This document shows, piece by piece, positions 33,875 through 41,737 of a DNA stretch of 64,000 nucleotides (position 1 is its first letter; every line of letters starts with the position of its first letter). The position numbers and the translations under genes were made by a program. Source of the DNA: Subtercola endophyticus (lineage in GTDB: Bacteria; Actinomycetota; Actinomycetes; Actinomycetales; Microbacteriaceae); NCBI RefSeq assembly GCF_021044565.1, contig NZ_CP087997.1, positions 2,976,001 to 3,040,000 of the forward strand. Reading direction: 5' to 3'. Under the pieces are notes generated by a model, which did no database searches, was not told where the DNA came from, and saw only the letters and a list, made by a program, of their open reading frames with translations.

Positions 33875-34881
33875 GCCCGCACCGAAACGAAGGGCAGCAG
33901 AGCTGCACCGTTGCCGAGCACGAGTGCGGCATCCGTCTCGCCCAGCTGTTCGACCAGGTCGGCCGGAGCGTCGCCATCGAACGGTGCGTGCGAACCGAAA
34001 ACGATGCGGCTGCGCAGAGCGTCTGTGCTGAACAGGCGGTGCCAGTCGTCGTCCATGGTGGCCTCTTGCAGCGGCCAGGTGGTGATCCAGACGTTCTCGA
34101 GCACGTACTCGCTCGGCACTCGCTTCACCCACGGCACATCGTGCCGGAATGTGCGCCACTCCCGATCGAGTCGCCAGAGCAACGACGGAAGCCAGCTGAA
34201 CCCGAAGCCCGAGAACACGACGCGAAGCTGCGGAAAACGCTCGAAGACTCCCTCGAAGGCCAGGCTGGTGATGGTCGACTCCGCGAGCTGTGGCAGCAGC
34301 ACGAGCCGCGAGAAGGCCGACTGGTGAACACCGCCGCCGAGCCCAGGTGCACCGGCGTAGAAGCCCTCGACGCCCGAGAAGTGAAAGACGATGGGCAGCC
34401 CCGCGTTCGACGCGGCCTCGTAGATCGGGTCGTAGTACTTCGAACCGGCGAGCGTGGCGCCGAGCGGCAACGCTACGGCGCCGAATCCGCCGTCACCGGC
34501 ACGACGCGTGATCTCGCGCGCCGACCATTCAGGGTCTGCAGCCGAGACGACAATCGCGGGTGCCGTTTTCGCGCTCACCCAGTTCTCAGCGGCAAAACTG
34601 TTGAAGGCCTCGACAAAGACCGCGGCAGCGACGTTATCGGCCCAGCCGTTGATAGTCAGGGCCTGATGCGGCACGAGCAGGGTGTGATCTGCCTCGGCGA
34701 GCGCCGGGGCAGATTCAGGTGCAGCACCGAAACGGCTCGACACCCTGATGTGGTTCGACGACTCCGCGATGGAGCCAACGAATTCTTTGCGTTCGAAATG
34801 CTTCTGCCAGGAGTGTTCCATGAACGGAAAGATCTCACTGTAGCTCTGAACCGCGACATGGCGGTCAGCGTCGAAAATCAT
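33871..34881 (-). CDS. Amidohydrolase-2 family protein lacking metal ligands
   Basis: 336-residue ACMSD-type TIM-barrel protein, paralogous to its upstream neighbour. It keeps 'DADRH' and 'FHFSG', but where the neighbour reads 'VEWGFSWLP' this has 'SGFGFSWLP', and the family Asp in 'SSDYPH' is replaced by His298 ('FGSHAPFDG'). It may be a non-catalytic partner or have changed chemistry. GAGAGG supports the ATG at 34881. Confidence 0.82.
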   Translation of the reverse strand: MIFDADRHVAVQSYSEIFPFMEHSWQKHFERKEFVGSIAESSNHIRVSSRFGAAPESAPALAEADHTLLVPHQALTINGWADNVAAAVFVEAFNSFAAENWVSAKTAPAIVVSAADPEWSAREITRRAGDGGFGAVALPLGATLAGSKYYDPIYEAASNAGLPIVFHFSGVEGFYAGAPGLGGGVHQSAFSRLVLLPQLAESTITSLAFEGVFERFPQLRVVFSGFGFSWLPSLLWRLDREWRTFRHDVPWVKRVPSEYVLENVWITTWPLQEATMDDDWHRLFSTDALRSRIVFGSHAPFDGDAPADLVEQLGETDAALVLGNGAALLPFVSVRA

Positions 34882-34945
34882 GACGTACCTCTCTGTAGGT
34901 CTGGGGGTGCTGCGCAGGTGGGCGACGGATGCTCGGTGCGGCGCC

Positions 34946-36079
34946 TCAGGCGACGGCACGCAGAATCTCGGGGCCGAACACCCCGACCGCATTCTGATAG
35001 CAGAGCGCGGCGCGCAATTCTTCGGGAATCTTGTTCTGCAGCACGAATCGTGGATCGTCCGTGTCGTAGTGCGGGTAGTCCGAACTGAAGAGCAACATGT
35101 CGCTCATTCCGCTGGCGGAGAAGAGCGCCTTTCGGTCAGCCTGCGTCTCGACCTCGTCGAGCGGCTGAGTGGTGAAGGTGAAGTGCTTCTGGATGTACTC
35201 GCTCGGCAGCTTCTTGATACGCAGGGCCGCGGAAGGGTCACGCTGCCAGAACAGATCGAGCCGGTTGCTCAGCGAGGGCAGCCAGCTGAATCCCCACTCC
35301 ACCATGACGACTTTGAGTTCGGGGAAGCGCTCGAATGCGCCGCCGACCACCATGTCGGCGACATTCGCTGCCCCGACCTGGGTCAGCACCACGTGGCGTT
35401 CACCATATGACCGCGGAACACCGACGGCCGGCCCCTGCGAGTAGGTGAAGCACCCCTCTGCTCCGCTCTGGTGCATCGCGATAGGAAGACCAGCCTCGCA
35501 GGCGGCTTCGTAAATCGGGTCGTACCAGGTGTCGCCCATCATGCGATCCATCAGCAGCAGCTGTACCGCGATCACCCCGGGGGTGTTCGCGTGTCGACGG
35601 ATCTCCGCCGCCGCGGCGGCCGGGTCGTGCGGCGAAACCGTAACGGCGAGGCTGTAGCGCTCGTCGTAACCGACCCACTTTTCGACGAAGAAGTCGTTGG
35701 TGGCAGAGATAAAAGCGCTGGCGGCGTCGATGTCTCCCCACGATGTGACGCCGTAGGGCTGCTGAGGCAGCAACAGTGCGACGCTGATGCCGAAGGGGTC
35801 GAGGTGACGCGCGATGGTCATCGCCGGGTCAGAGCCCGCGGGCCCTCCGTCTTCGGGATACGCGTCGAGCCGCTGGGTGTCGGCGGGGTGGTTGTAGCGG
35901 TCACGAGCGCGGGCGTAGGTACGAATGCCACGCTCATCGAAGTGCTGGCGCCACGCCGAAGACAAATACGGGTAGAAGTCCGCCGTTGACGGAGCCATGG
36001 GGTGAATATCGCAATCCACAATGGGGTACGTCGTCTCCGGCCCGGTAACGGGCGCGGGAGCTGCTAACTGCGTTGTCAT
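34946..36079 (-). CDS. Amidohydrolase-2 (ACMSD-like) family protein
   Basis: 377-residue metal-dependent hydrolase/decarboxylase. Ligand motifs are 'DCDIHP' (D22, D24, H26), 'IAMHQSG', 'VMVEWGFSWLPSL' and 'FSSDYPHYDTDDP'. Members decarboxylate or hydrolyse ring-derived acids. First gene of the nine-gene leftward operon (amidohydrolase pair, Rieske, CitE, MaoC, CaiB, crotonase, SDR), with GGAGGA before the ATG and candidate GntR site D upstream. Confidence 0.87.
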   Translation of the reverse strand: MTTQLAAPAPVTGPETTYPIVDCDIHPMAPSTADFYPYLSSAWRQHFDERGIRTYARARDRYNHPADTQRLDAYPEDGGPAGSDPAMTIARHLDPFGISVALLLPQQPYGVTSWGDIDAASAFISATNDFFVEKWVGYDERYSLAVTVSPHDPAAAAAEIRRHANTPGVIAVQLLLMDRMMGDTWYDPIYEAACEAGLPIAMHQSGAEGCFTYSQGPAVGVPRSYGERHVVLTQVGAANVADMVVGGAFERFPELKVVMVEWGFSWLPSLSNRLDLFWQRDPSAALRIKKLPSEYIQKHFTFTTQPLDEVETQADRKALFSASGMSDMLLFSSDYPHYDTDDPRFVLQNKIPEELRAALCYQNAVGVFGPEILRAVA

Positions 36080-36105
36080 GGCATCCTCCGAAGCTTAGGT
36101 GCTTA

Positions 36106-36118
36106 CTATGATCATGAT
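36106..36118. promoter_or_regulatory. Candidate GntR operator, site D
   Basis: CTATGATCATGAT, differing from site B only in the last base. It sits 27 bp upstream of the amidohydrolase start and on the other side faces the HtaA-MFS pair. Confidence 0.7.
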
Positions 36119-36191
36119 TATATTGATCTTGTATATGCGAAGCAAGCACGCCAAGCTTGTCGACGGGTCGCTCAGAGAGGAAAATCCGAAC

Positions 36192-36716
36192 GTGCTGCAT
36201 GCCTTGACGAAGTCGTCAGCTCCGCCCGCTCTGGTCTGGGGCGTTAAGACGAGCTTTCGGCGGTACCTCCGAACCGCCGGCGGAACGATAGAAGTGGAGG
36301 CGCCTGCCACAGAAGACGGTTTCTTTTTCGTCTTTCCGGTGGTGTCCGACGCGGACTCTACAGATGGCGACAGTGAGCGTGCCGTGCAATTCACCGGGTC
36401 GGTTCACTTCTCCGCCCACTTCGGCGCGCTCGACTTCTCGCTGAGCGACCCGGCCATCGTCGTGCGTCACAGCGCCATATGGCTGACTGTCGCTAGTGCG
36501 TCGTCGCCCGCCGGCCGTGCAGAGCGACTCATGATCGCCCTTCTCACGAGCGGCCCCGATCACACCGCCGCAGAGCGCACGGAGGCAGGGCAGATCGAGT
36601 TCTGGCCGGTGTTGACGGCAGAGGGCTCTCATCTCTTCGGTGACGTCTATCCCACCGAGACGATGTTCGACCCGCTGTATGTCCCGCGCTCGGTCATCGA
36701 CTCTGCTTCGCAATGA
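36192..36716 (+). CDS. Single HtaA-domain protein without export signal
   Basis: 174-residue protein resembling the HtaA haem-binding domain: 'LVWGVKTSFRRYLRTAGGTIEVEA' (split as LVWGVKTSFRRYL and AGGTIEVEA), 'FFFVFPV', and 'FTGSVHFSAHFGALDFSLSDPAIV'. Known HtaA proteins are secreted or membrane anchored; this one shows neither a signal peptide nor a TM helix. GTG 36192 follows GAGAGGAAA; in-frame ATGs at 36135 or 36099 would add a short tail from the promoter region. Its stop overlaps the MFS start (ATGA). Function here unknown. Confidence 0.75.
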   Translation: MLHALTKSSAPPALVWGVKTSFRRYLRTAGGTIEVEAPATEDGFFFVFPVVSDADSTDGDSERAVQFTGSVHFSAHFGALDFSLSDPAIVVRHSAIWLTVASASSPAGRAERLMIALLTSGPDHTAAERTEAGQIEFWPVLTAEGSHLFGDVYPTETMFDPLYVPRSVIDSASQ

Positions 36717-37906
36717 GCCGGGCGAGTTCTGGCCTGTCGCCCCGCATTCTTTCTGCGACCATTCCGGTGGCTTTCGTCGTCATCGTCGCCGGGCCCAATC
36801 TGCCCAATCCACTTCTACCGCTCTACGGCCGAACCTTGGGTCTCGACCCTGCCGACCTCTCGATCGTCTACAGCTCGTTTCTCATCACGCTCACGGCGAC
36901 ACTCGCAGTGATGGCCCGGCCGCGTCTGCAATCCCGCCCGGGAGCGGCCCTGGTGGCGGCCCTGCTCATGGCGGTCGTCGCCGACGTTGTTCTCTCGCTG
37001 GCCACGCACCCGGCCCTCATCGTCGGCCGGGCGCTCAACGGAATCAGCCTCGGCCTCGGCACCGGCGCGGCCGCCAGCCTCGCGCTAGCGCTGCGCGGTG
37101 AGCGAGCTCGAACCATAGCGGCCACGGGCACGATCGTCGGCGCAGTCGTCGGCAGCATCTTCGCCGTCACTCTCGCCCAATTCGGGCCCGCACCGCTGCT
37201 CGCGGGATATGCCATTCATGCGGCCGTCACCTGCGCGGCGCTCATCGCCGTGATCGTCGGCCTCATACGCTGGCCCCGATCATCGTGGGCGCTCGACCGG
37301 CAGGTCGCAGTCAACACAGCCATTCCTCACGATCTGCCTGCTCGCTGGACCGGATACCTGATGGGCTCGCTCGCCTGGATCTCGGGCGGCATTATCGTGG
37401 CGCTCGTACCGCTCGCCATCAGCCAAGACCTCAACACAACGTCGTTGCTGATCGCCGGCTTGGGAACCATCGCTTTACTCGTCTTCGCGAACATCGGGCA
37501 ATTCTCTGTGGGCGGACGGTCGATCAGGCACATGTCGGCCCTAGCGATGATCTGCATGGGAGCCGGAGTCGTGGTCATTGCAGCCTCGGTCGCAGGCGGC
37601 CTGGTTCCGTTCGTCGTGGTCGGGTGCGCCTTCGTCGGGTTCGGCCAGGGTGCCGGCTACCGCCTCGGACTTCGAATCGCCTCAGCGGGCCTCACCCCGC
37701 GGCTGCAGGGCGGCAGGGCGTCGGTGTACGCCGGTATCTCGTACGCGGCCTGCGCGCTGTTCGTGATCGCCAGCGGCGAACTCGCGACGCGCGTGGGACT
37801 GACGAATGGGCTGTGGATCGTCGCAGCAGTTCTGACTCCACTGTTTGTGGTGGCCGCATCGACAGCCAGCCGCCGGGCGCGAAAAAGGGTGCCGCAACAC
37901 AGCTGA
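36713..37906 (+). CDS. MFS transporter
   Basis: 397-residue permease with about 12 hydrophobic segments. 'IVGRALNGISLGLGTGAAASLALAL' corresponds to the family's TM4 region. The N-terminal motif A is degenerate. ATGA coupling to the HtaA-domain gene suggests the two work together, perhaps in uptake or efflux of the pathway substrate. The minus-strand terminator of the P450 operon is embedded in its last codons. Confidence 0.82.
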   Translation: MSRASSGLSPRILSATIPVAFVVIVAGPNLPNPLLPLYGRTLGLDPADLSIVYSSFLITLTATLAVMARPRLQSRPGAALVAALLMAVVADVVLSLATHPALIVGRALNGISLGLGTGAAASLALALRGERARTIAATGTIVGAVVGSIFAVTLAQFGPAPLLAGYAIHAAVTCAALIAVIVGLIRWPRSSWALDRQVAVNTAIPHDLPARWTGYLMGSLAWISGGIIVALVPLAISQDLNTTSLLIAGLGTIALLVFANIGQFSVGGRSIRHMSALAMICMGAGVVVIAASVAGGLVPFVVVGCAFVGFGQGAGYRLGLRIASAGLTPRLQGGRASVYAGISYAACALFVIASGELATRVGLTNGLWIVAAVLTPLFVVAASTASRRARKRVPQHS

Positions 37907-37916
37907 TGCGGCACCC
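37882..37916 (-). terminator. Rho-independent terminator of the P450-ferredoxin operon
   Basis: On the minus strand, GGGTGCCGC (37916-37908) pairs with GCGGCACCC (37895-37887) and is followed by TTTTT (37886-37882). It lies 22 bp after the ferredoxin stop and inside the 3' end of the convergent MFS gene. Confidence 0.85.
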
Positions 37917-37938
37917 GAGATCGGTTCGGCGGGCTCGA

Positions 37939-38154
37939 TCAGACCGACGCGGCGGTCGACTTCAGCAGAATGGCCGCAACCGGGCACACATCCGCAGCCG
38001 TCTCGACCTCGTTCTCATCCCCCGGTTCGACGTCTGAGCGCAGAAGTACGACGGTACCGTCGATGGAATCCTGATCGAAGTAGTCCGGCGACACCTCGGC
38101 ACAGTTTCCCGCACCCATGCACCGTTCGCGCATGACCTCGATTTTGACTGACAT
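37939..38154 (-). CDS. P450-partner [3Fe-4S] ferredoxin
   Basis: 71-residue acidic ferredoxin. Ligands are C12, C18 (CMGAGNC, the middle Cys absent) and C57 (VCPVAAI), the three-cysteine pattern of actinobacterial P450 ferredoxins. AAAGGTG precedes the ATG. It lies 39 bp after the P450 gene and would shuttle electrons from the reductase at 40235. Confidence 0.92.
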   Translation of the reverse strand: MSVKIEVMRERCMGAGNCAEVSPDYFDQDSIDGTVVLLRSDVEPGDENEVETAADVCPVAAILLKSTAASV

Positions 38155-38193
38155 TGTTCACACCTTTCTAAGAGAAGAGAGCGGTGAGCGGAT

Positions 38194-39408
38194 TCACCAC
38201 TCGACGGGCAGGGCGACGACCCCGTAGATGAGCGAGTCTTTGAAGCGCAGCTCGCTCTCGGGTACGGCAAGACGGATGTTCGGCAGCCGTTGGAACAGCT
38301 TGCCGAACACGGCTTGCAGCTCGACCCGGGCAAGCGCCTGACCGAGGCACTGGTGCACGCCGTAACCGAACGCGAGGTGCCCTCTCGCATCACGCCGAAT
38401 GTCGAAGACGTGCGGCGAGGGAAAGACCTCGGGGTCGTAGTTCGCCGCCATGAGCGGCGCGATCACGCCGTCACCCTCGCTGATGCTCTTGCCGGCGATT
38501 TCGATTGGGCCGGCCGCGATGCGATACGCCACGTGATGGGCGACGGTGAGATAACGCAAGAGCTCCTCGACCGCATTCGGCAAGAGGCTCGGGTCGGCGA
38601 GCAGCAGTTCGAGCTGGTCGGGGTGCTGGATGAACGTGAGGGTGCCGAGCGCAATCATGTTCGCTGTCGTGTCGAACCCGCCCACCAGAATCAGGCCCAG
38701 CATGTGCTGGAGCTCCCCGCGAGTCAATTGGCCGGTGTTCAATCGCTCGCGGATCAGCCGGCTGACGAGATCGTCGGCCGTGCTCTCGAGCCTTGAGGTG
38801 ATGAGCCGGTCGAAGTAGTCGATTGCTTCGGCTCCGGCAGCCGCAGACACCGCCGGTTCGACCTCGAGACTCATCCAGGTGTTCACGCGGTCGAGAAAGA
38901 ACTCGCTGTCTTCCGGCGGCAAATCGAGAAGCCGCGTGATGATGTTCGCCGGAACCGGCTGGGCGAGAATCTTCACGAGATCGACAGGGCCCTCTGCCGC
39001 CTCCATCTCGTCGAGAAAGTGGTCAATGAGCTCATCGAGATACGGCCGCAATTCGCGCACATGACGCACCATGAAATCGGCCGTGAGCATCAAACGATGC
39101 TCGTCGTGCTGCGGCGGGTCCATGCGGGCAAAGACCCGCTGACCGCCACGGAACGATGCCGCCGTGGCGTTCGCCTGCGGAAAGCCCTCACGCATCGTGT
39201 CCGAACTCAAATTGGGGTTGTGCAGCAGCGCCCTGATGTCTTCATAGCGCGTCGCAAGCCACGCGCGGTTGCCATTCCACAGCTCTACCTGCGTGACGGG
39301 GTCGCTGGTACGCAGCTCGTCGAATTCGGGCGCAGGCGCAAGGGGCGACGTGCGCGTGAACGGGTAGCGCTTGATCGCAGGCGCTTCGGTCTGACCAGTC
39401 GGTGTCAT
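38194..39408 (-). CDS. Cytochrome P450
   Basis: 404-residue soluble bacterial P450. I-helix GGFDTT (243-248), ExxR (Glu282-Arg285), 'RARGHLAFGYGVHQCLGQALAR'-type haem loop with Cys354 as thiolate ligand. It sits in a reductase-SDR-P450-ferredoxin operon, so a complete class I monooxygenase with a following dehydrogenase is encoded. CYP family cannot be assigned by eye; substrate is inferred to be the island's cyclic compound. AAGGAG upstream of the ATG. Confidence 0.93.
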   Translation of the reverse strand: MTPTGQTEAPAIKRYPFTRTSPLAPAPEFDELRTSDPVTQVELWNGNRAWLATRYEDIRALLHNPNLSSDTMREGFPQANATAASFRGGQRVFARMDPPQHDEHRLMLTADFMVRHVRELRPYLDELIDHFLDEMEAAEGPVDLVKILAQPVPANIITRLLDLPPEDSEFFLDRVNTWMSLEVEPAVSAAAGAEAIDYFDRLITSRLESTADDLVSRLIRERLNTGQLTRGELQHMLGLILVGGFDTTANMIALGTLTFIQHPDQLELLLADPSLLPNAVEELLRYLTVAHHVAYRIAAGPIEIAGKSISEGDGVIAPLMAANYDPEVFPSPHVFDIRRDARGHLAFGYGVHQCLGQALARVELQAVFGKLFQRLPNIRLAVPESELRFKDSLIYGVVALPVEW

Positions 39409-39464
39409 TGGTTCTCTCCTTCGAGTTCTTCAGTTCACGTGGTGCTCGGGGTGTGGCGAGCGGC

Positions 39465-40238
39465 TCAGTAACCTTTTCCGGTGGTCCAGCCGCCGTCTGC
39501 ATGGATCACGGTTCCGGTGATGAACTTCGCTGCGGGCGAGCATAAAAACACGACGGGCGCTGCCACGTCTTCTGGCTGGCCCCAGTGGCCCATCGGCGTG
39601 CCGTCGAGGATGACCGGGGTCACCGGCGAATCCCGAAGGTACTCCGAGTTCAGTGCGGTCTCCACGATGCCGGGCGCCACTGCGTTGCATCGCACACCGT
39701 CTGCGCCCAGTTCTCTCGCGATGGATTTCGTCAGCATCACCAGCGCCGCCTTCGACGAGTTGTAAGCCGCCCGATTGCCGAAGGCCAGGTCCGCTGCGAC
39801 CGAGGTGACGTTGACGAGGCTGCCACCACCACCCTGCGCGACCATGATCTTCGCGGCCTCGCGGCAGATCAAGAACGGAGCCGTGACGTTCAGAGCGAAC
39901 GTTCGCTCCCAGTCCGCCAGAGGGTAGTCCAGAAACGCATACACGCCGCGGCGCCCGGCATTGTTCACGGCGATGTCGAGCTGGCCGAAGTCGTCGGCAA
40001 CCCGGCTCGGCAGCGATTGGGCGATCTCAGGCAATGACAGGTCGGCCAGATAGCCGCGCACGTCGTCGCTTTGGCCGCCGAGCGATTCCACGGCGTCGTT
40101 GAGCGCCTCTTCTTGAACGTCGACGAGGGCGACTTGCGCTCCCGCAGCTCGCAGCCCGGCAGCAATCGCGAGGCCGATTCCCTGGGCTGCACCGGTGACA
40201 AGCGCTACCTGCCCGTCGAGCAAAAGGTCCGCGCTCAT
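39465..40238 (-). CDS. SDR-family oxidoreductase of the P450 operon
   Basis: 257-residue classical SDR: TGAAQGIG, 'NNAG', 'SVAAD', YNSSK, 'FITGTVIHADGGWTTGKGY'. Between reductase (ATGA overlap) and P450 (56 bp), so it most likely oxidises the P450's alcohol product to a ketone. Confidence 0.88.
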   Translation of the reverse strand: MSADLLLDGQVALVTGAAQGIGLAIAAGLRAAGAQVALVDVQEEALNDAVESLGGQSDDVRGYLADLSLPEIAQSLPSRVADDFGQLDIAVNNAGRRGVYAFLDYPLADWERTFALNVTAPFLICREAAKIMVAQGGGGSLVNVTSVAADLAFGNRAAYNSSKAALVMLTKSIARELGADGVRCNAVAPGIVETALNSEYLRDSPVTPVILDGTPMGHWGQPEDVAAPVVFLCSPAAKFITGTVIHADGGWTTGKGY

Positions 40239-41506
40239 GCCGTGCGCTCCAGCACCTGCTGGCGTTTTGCTTCGGCGGCCTCTCGAAGCGCCTGGGCGTG
40301 GGCACGCACCTCGTCCAGCGAGCCTCCGCTGTTGACGAGAGCACGATACCGAAAGATGGAGGCGCCCGCTTTCATGCCCGCAACGGCAACGAGTCGGCCT
40401 TCGTGCAGGTACGCGACGAGCAGGAGGTCAGGGTCGTCGTCGAGCACGACTGCCTCATCGTGGCCGAACGTCGACCCGATGCTCTGGATACGCGACCCGT
40501 ACTGGTCGGACCAGAAGTACGGTGCGCTGACGAACCCGTCGGGGTCGTGGGTGCCCAGCAGTCGTTTCGCAGCATAAGCGCCCTGCTCGATGGCATTCGT
40601 CCAGTGCTCGACTCGCATCTGCCGCTGATAAAGGGAGTTGTACCAGGTGACGGCGTCACCGGCCGCGACGACCCCGTCGATGACGGCGCCCTTCTCGTCG
40701 AGCACGGCACAGGTGGCGTCGCAAATGACGCCCTGACTGATGTCGACGCCCGAGCCGGCTAGCCAGGTGGTTGCCGGAACCGATCCGATTGCCACCAGAA
40801 CCACGTCGGCGGGAATGCGGCTGCCGTCGCCCAAGACGACCTCGCTGACGGCACCGCTTTCGCCTCGCTCGAGTGACGACACACTCGCGCCCAGGCGAAC
40901 GTCGACGCCCTGCAATTGGTGATTCTTCAGCAACTGCAGGCTGAACTCTTCACCGAACACCCGTTCCAGTGGGAGCGCGGCCGCTTCGACGACGGTGACC
41001 GACTTTCCGAGCGAACGCGCAACGGCGGCTACCTCGAGACCGATGAAGCCGCCACCGACCACGACCAGGCTGCGGGCATCCACCAGCTCGTCGCGCATTT
41101 TGATGGAGTCGGTATAGTTTCGCAGCGAGTGCACCCCCGGGATGCCCTCACCGAACGGCGACGGGCGAGAGACTGTGCCTGTGGCGATGATCAGGCCATC
41201 GAACCCGATGTCGCGAGTCCCGGCGGCGGTGCTGATCGAGACCGAACGCTCTGCCAGGTTCAGCCCGGTCAGTTCGACCCCGACCAGTCGTTCCGCATCG
41301 AGGTCGTCGGGCCACGGCATGCTCACCTTGTCGAGGCCGAGCACGCCGGAGACGAGCCCCTTCGAAACTTCTGGGCGACGGTAGGGAGAGTGCGGGTCAC
41401 GATCGATGATGGTCAGATGGCCCGTGTACCCCTGCGCGCGCAGCTCGCGAGCAGCGGTCACGCCCGCCACCGAGGCTCCGGCGATCACCACATTCTGCAA
41501 GACCAT
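40235..41506 (-). CDS. Ferredoxin reductase for the P450 system
   Basis: 423-residue FAD/NAD ferredoxin reductase of the putidaredoxin-reductase type. FAD fold 'VIAGASVAGVTAARELRAQG', NAD fold 'VVVGGGFIGLEVAAVARSLG', and 'VVAAGDAVTWYN'. The start is ATG 41506, with CGGAG upstream, where the family begins; the frame extends to 41575 through the promoter region. First gene of the P450 operon. Confidence 0.92.
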   Translation of the reverse strand: MVLQNVVIAGASVAGVTAARELRAQGYTGHLTIIDRDPHSPYRRPEVSKGLVSGVLGLDKVSMPWPDDLDAERLVGVELTGLNLAERSVSISTAAGTRDIGFDGLIIATGTVSRPSPFGEGIPGVHSLRNYTDSIKMRDELVDARSLVVVGGGFIGLEVAAVARSLGKSVTVVEAAALPLERVFGEEFSLQLLKNHQLQGVDVRLGASVSSLERGESGAVSEVVLGDGSRIPADVVLVAIGSVPATTWLAGSGVDISQGVICDATCAVLDEKGAVIDGVVAAGDAVTWYNSLYQRQMRVEHWTNAIEQGAYAAKRLLGTHDPDGFVSAPYFWSDQYGSRIQSIGSTFGHDEAVVLDDDPDLLLVAYLHEGRLVAVAGMKAGASIFRYRALVNSGGSLDEVRAHAQALREAAEAKRQQVLERTA

Positions 41507-41539
41507 TTGAAGAACTCCGTCGTTCGTATCGGGTATGAG

Positions 41540-41585
41540 TCGATAATTCATTACCAGCATGCTAACTATACGCACAGATTATCGA
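41540..41585. promoter_or_regulatory. 8-bp inverted repeat in the P450/aldehyde dehydrogenase divergent region
   Basis: TCGATAAT (41540-41547) and ATTATCGA (41578-41585) are perfect arms 30 bp apart. The left arm continues TCATTA and partly resembles site E with one extra base. The 231-bp gap (41507-41737) holds the divergent promoters. Confidence 0.5.
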
Positions 41586-41737
41586 TATGCCCAGTGGGTC
41601 TGACTCTGCCACCTCTGCGTCCGCTACAGGGAGTTTCAGAGCAACAGCAAATTCGGTATCCAATCGATTAATCCTTTTCATACGCAGCAATTTGCGCGAT
41701 ACTTGAGGGCACGAACACCACCTACAAGGGAGTAGCT

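Noticed and set aside
33446..34159. Long N-terminal extension of the Rieske protein
   Set aside because: The first 95 residues are an Arg/His-rich shadow of the amidohydrolase; ATG 33874 with ATGA coupling fits the family length.
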